Below, piece by piece: positions 63,261 through 64,000 of a stretch of DNA of 64,000 bases. The translations under genes were made by a program, and so were the position numbers. The notes beneath the pieces were generated by a model, which was not told where the DNA came from, did not search any database, and saw only the letters and a list, made by a program, of their open reading frames with translations. Each line of letters opens with the position of its first letter. Position 1 is the stretch's first letter. The DNA is taken from the NCBI GenBank assembly GCA_964036045.1, contig OZ038382.1, forward strand, positions 140,566,961 to 140,630,960. The letters run 5' to 3'. This DNA comes from Eutreptiella sp. 'Long Island Sound 2002' (taxonomy: Eukaryota > Euglenozoa > Euglenophyceae > Eutreptiales > Eutreptiaceae).

Positions 63261-64000
63261 CATTGTGACGCCAGCGCAACGAGTTCTGCAACTGAAGATC
63301 CTAGTGCAACAGGTTCGCCAGCCAGTAGGCGTGGCAAGCGAGCAGGGAAGGAGGATTTTAAGGTGACAGCCCAGAGGGAAGGAAGAGCCCCCGGATTACG
63401 TGGACGTTGAAGACTGCCTAGAGGAGGCAATTGTGGAGATGCTGATTGCAAAGAAGGCGCAGGCACCAGTGCGCACCGTTCAATGACAAGGCGTAACAGC
63501 AGCCGGACAGGAGCTTATGGCCATCTCTGACAGGCGCCGGCAAATGTTGGAAAAGCGCGACAAGTTCTCTGAAAATAATCCACACACACAAGCGTGCTGC
63601 TAATATGACTGCGGGTAGCGCACGAGGCATCAAAGTGACATTTTGCTCGTGCATGGAGGTGTGCTGAGGTGCATCGTGACAGGGGTGGCATTGATCATAC
63701 CCGAAGATGAGGAGTCAGCCAGCAGTGGCCGGCAGACGACAAGGCGACTGGCGACGCTTGAGGAATTGAAGAGCAAACACGATCGCCAGCGAGAGTGGTA
63801 TGAGTGGCACATGAAACCGAGCCGCACGTTCCGGAACATGTATTTCGTCAGTTTGAATTGGAACAGCGCCAATGCGAGGCGTGGGAGAAGGAGAAAGACA
63901 AAAAAATGAGGGAACCGCAGCGGAGCGCCGGTGAACACGGGGAACGTGACAGGCCACCGGCGCACAAGTCCTTGTTCAAGCAAGTGAAGGAAGCCCCTGT
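63261..64000 (+). pseudogene. Unknown repeated ORF, copy 2, runs off the window
   Basis: Related to 12,944-13,542, direct orientation. Starts CATTGTGACGCCAGCGCAAC exactly where the X-type tail ends. Stops interrupt it near 63,485 and 63,601, but the C-terminal part is open further than in copy 1: IIPEDEESASSGRQTTRR, LEELKSKHDRQREWYEWHMK and TFRNMYFVSLNWNSANARR, ending RRRKTKK at 63,909. The 63,910-64,000 remainder has no clear frame. Charged and helical, no recognised family. Confidence 0.55.

Overview
The window is eukaryotic nuclear DNA made almost entirely of mobile elements and their decay products. I see no rRNA, tRNA, operon or confident single-copy host gene. Most of it is very GC-rich, with long homopolymer C/G tracts and low-complexity proline-, threonine- and serine-rich reading frames. 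Lower-GC islands lie at about 1-5.9, 7.75-8.3 and 33.9-35.5 kb. GC-rich composition, APE-type non-LTR retrotransposons with RNase H domains, chromodomain Ty3/gypsy remnants and minisatellite-laden elements fit a protist or alga (a GC-rich green alga would be my first guess), but no gene here fixes the taxon.

Layout. (1) 0.6-8.3 kb: a decayed Ty3/gypsy pol fragment (RNase H, zinc-binding and catalytic integrase, GPY/F module, chromodomain) enclosed by long inverted repeat arms; the right arm is split by GC-rich sequence. (2) 5.9-12.5 kb: element 'gamma', a Pro/Ser/Thr/RS-rich ORF with a possible Ulp1 (C48)-like cysteine peptidase motif. (3) 12.5-13.5 kb: a SINE-like repeat, then an unknown ORF that recurs at the right edge of the window. 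(4) 13.5-17.5 kb: the 3' end of a reversed element and G/T-rich tandem arrays. (5) 17.5-27 kb: non-LTR element 'alpha' (ORF1, zinc motifs, endonuclease, reverse transcriptase, RNase H, zinc C-terminus), interrupted by a second SINE-like copy with a 13-bp target-site duplication (TSD). (6) 27-33.9 kb: element 'X' copy A (minus strand), mostly satellite-like repeats. (7) 33.9-35.7 kb: an AT-richer island with a small unknown ORF and a 24-bp minisatellite. (8) 35.7-63.3 kb: non-LTR element 'beta' (ORF1-like, endonuclease, RT, RNase H, long zinc-containing C-terminus, then an RS-rich ORF). It is split by element 'delta' (39.0-44.6 kb, minus, 12-bp TSD) and by X copy B (47.6-55.1 kb, plus, 9-bp TSD). 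(9) 63.26-64 kb: the second copy of the unknown ORF.

How the parts relate. Two 3'-tail families can be read directly. X copies A and B and the sequence ending at 63,258 share a roughly 0.85-kb tail with conserved hairpins ending in AAACCTC-type repeats. Delta, the reversed end at 13.54 kb and the two SINE-like repeats end in CTAC/CTACC repeats with similar bases just before them. This suggests two retrotransposition machineries, with X and the SINE-like repeat as probable passengers. Every long coding region carries stops or frameshifts, so the locus looks like a nested graveyard of several insertion rounds. Element names here are my own labels.
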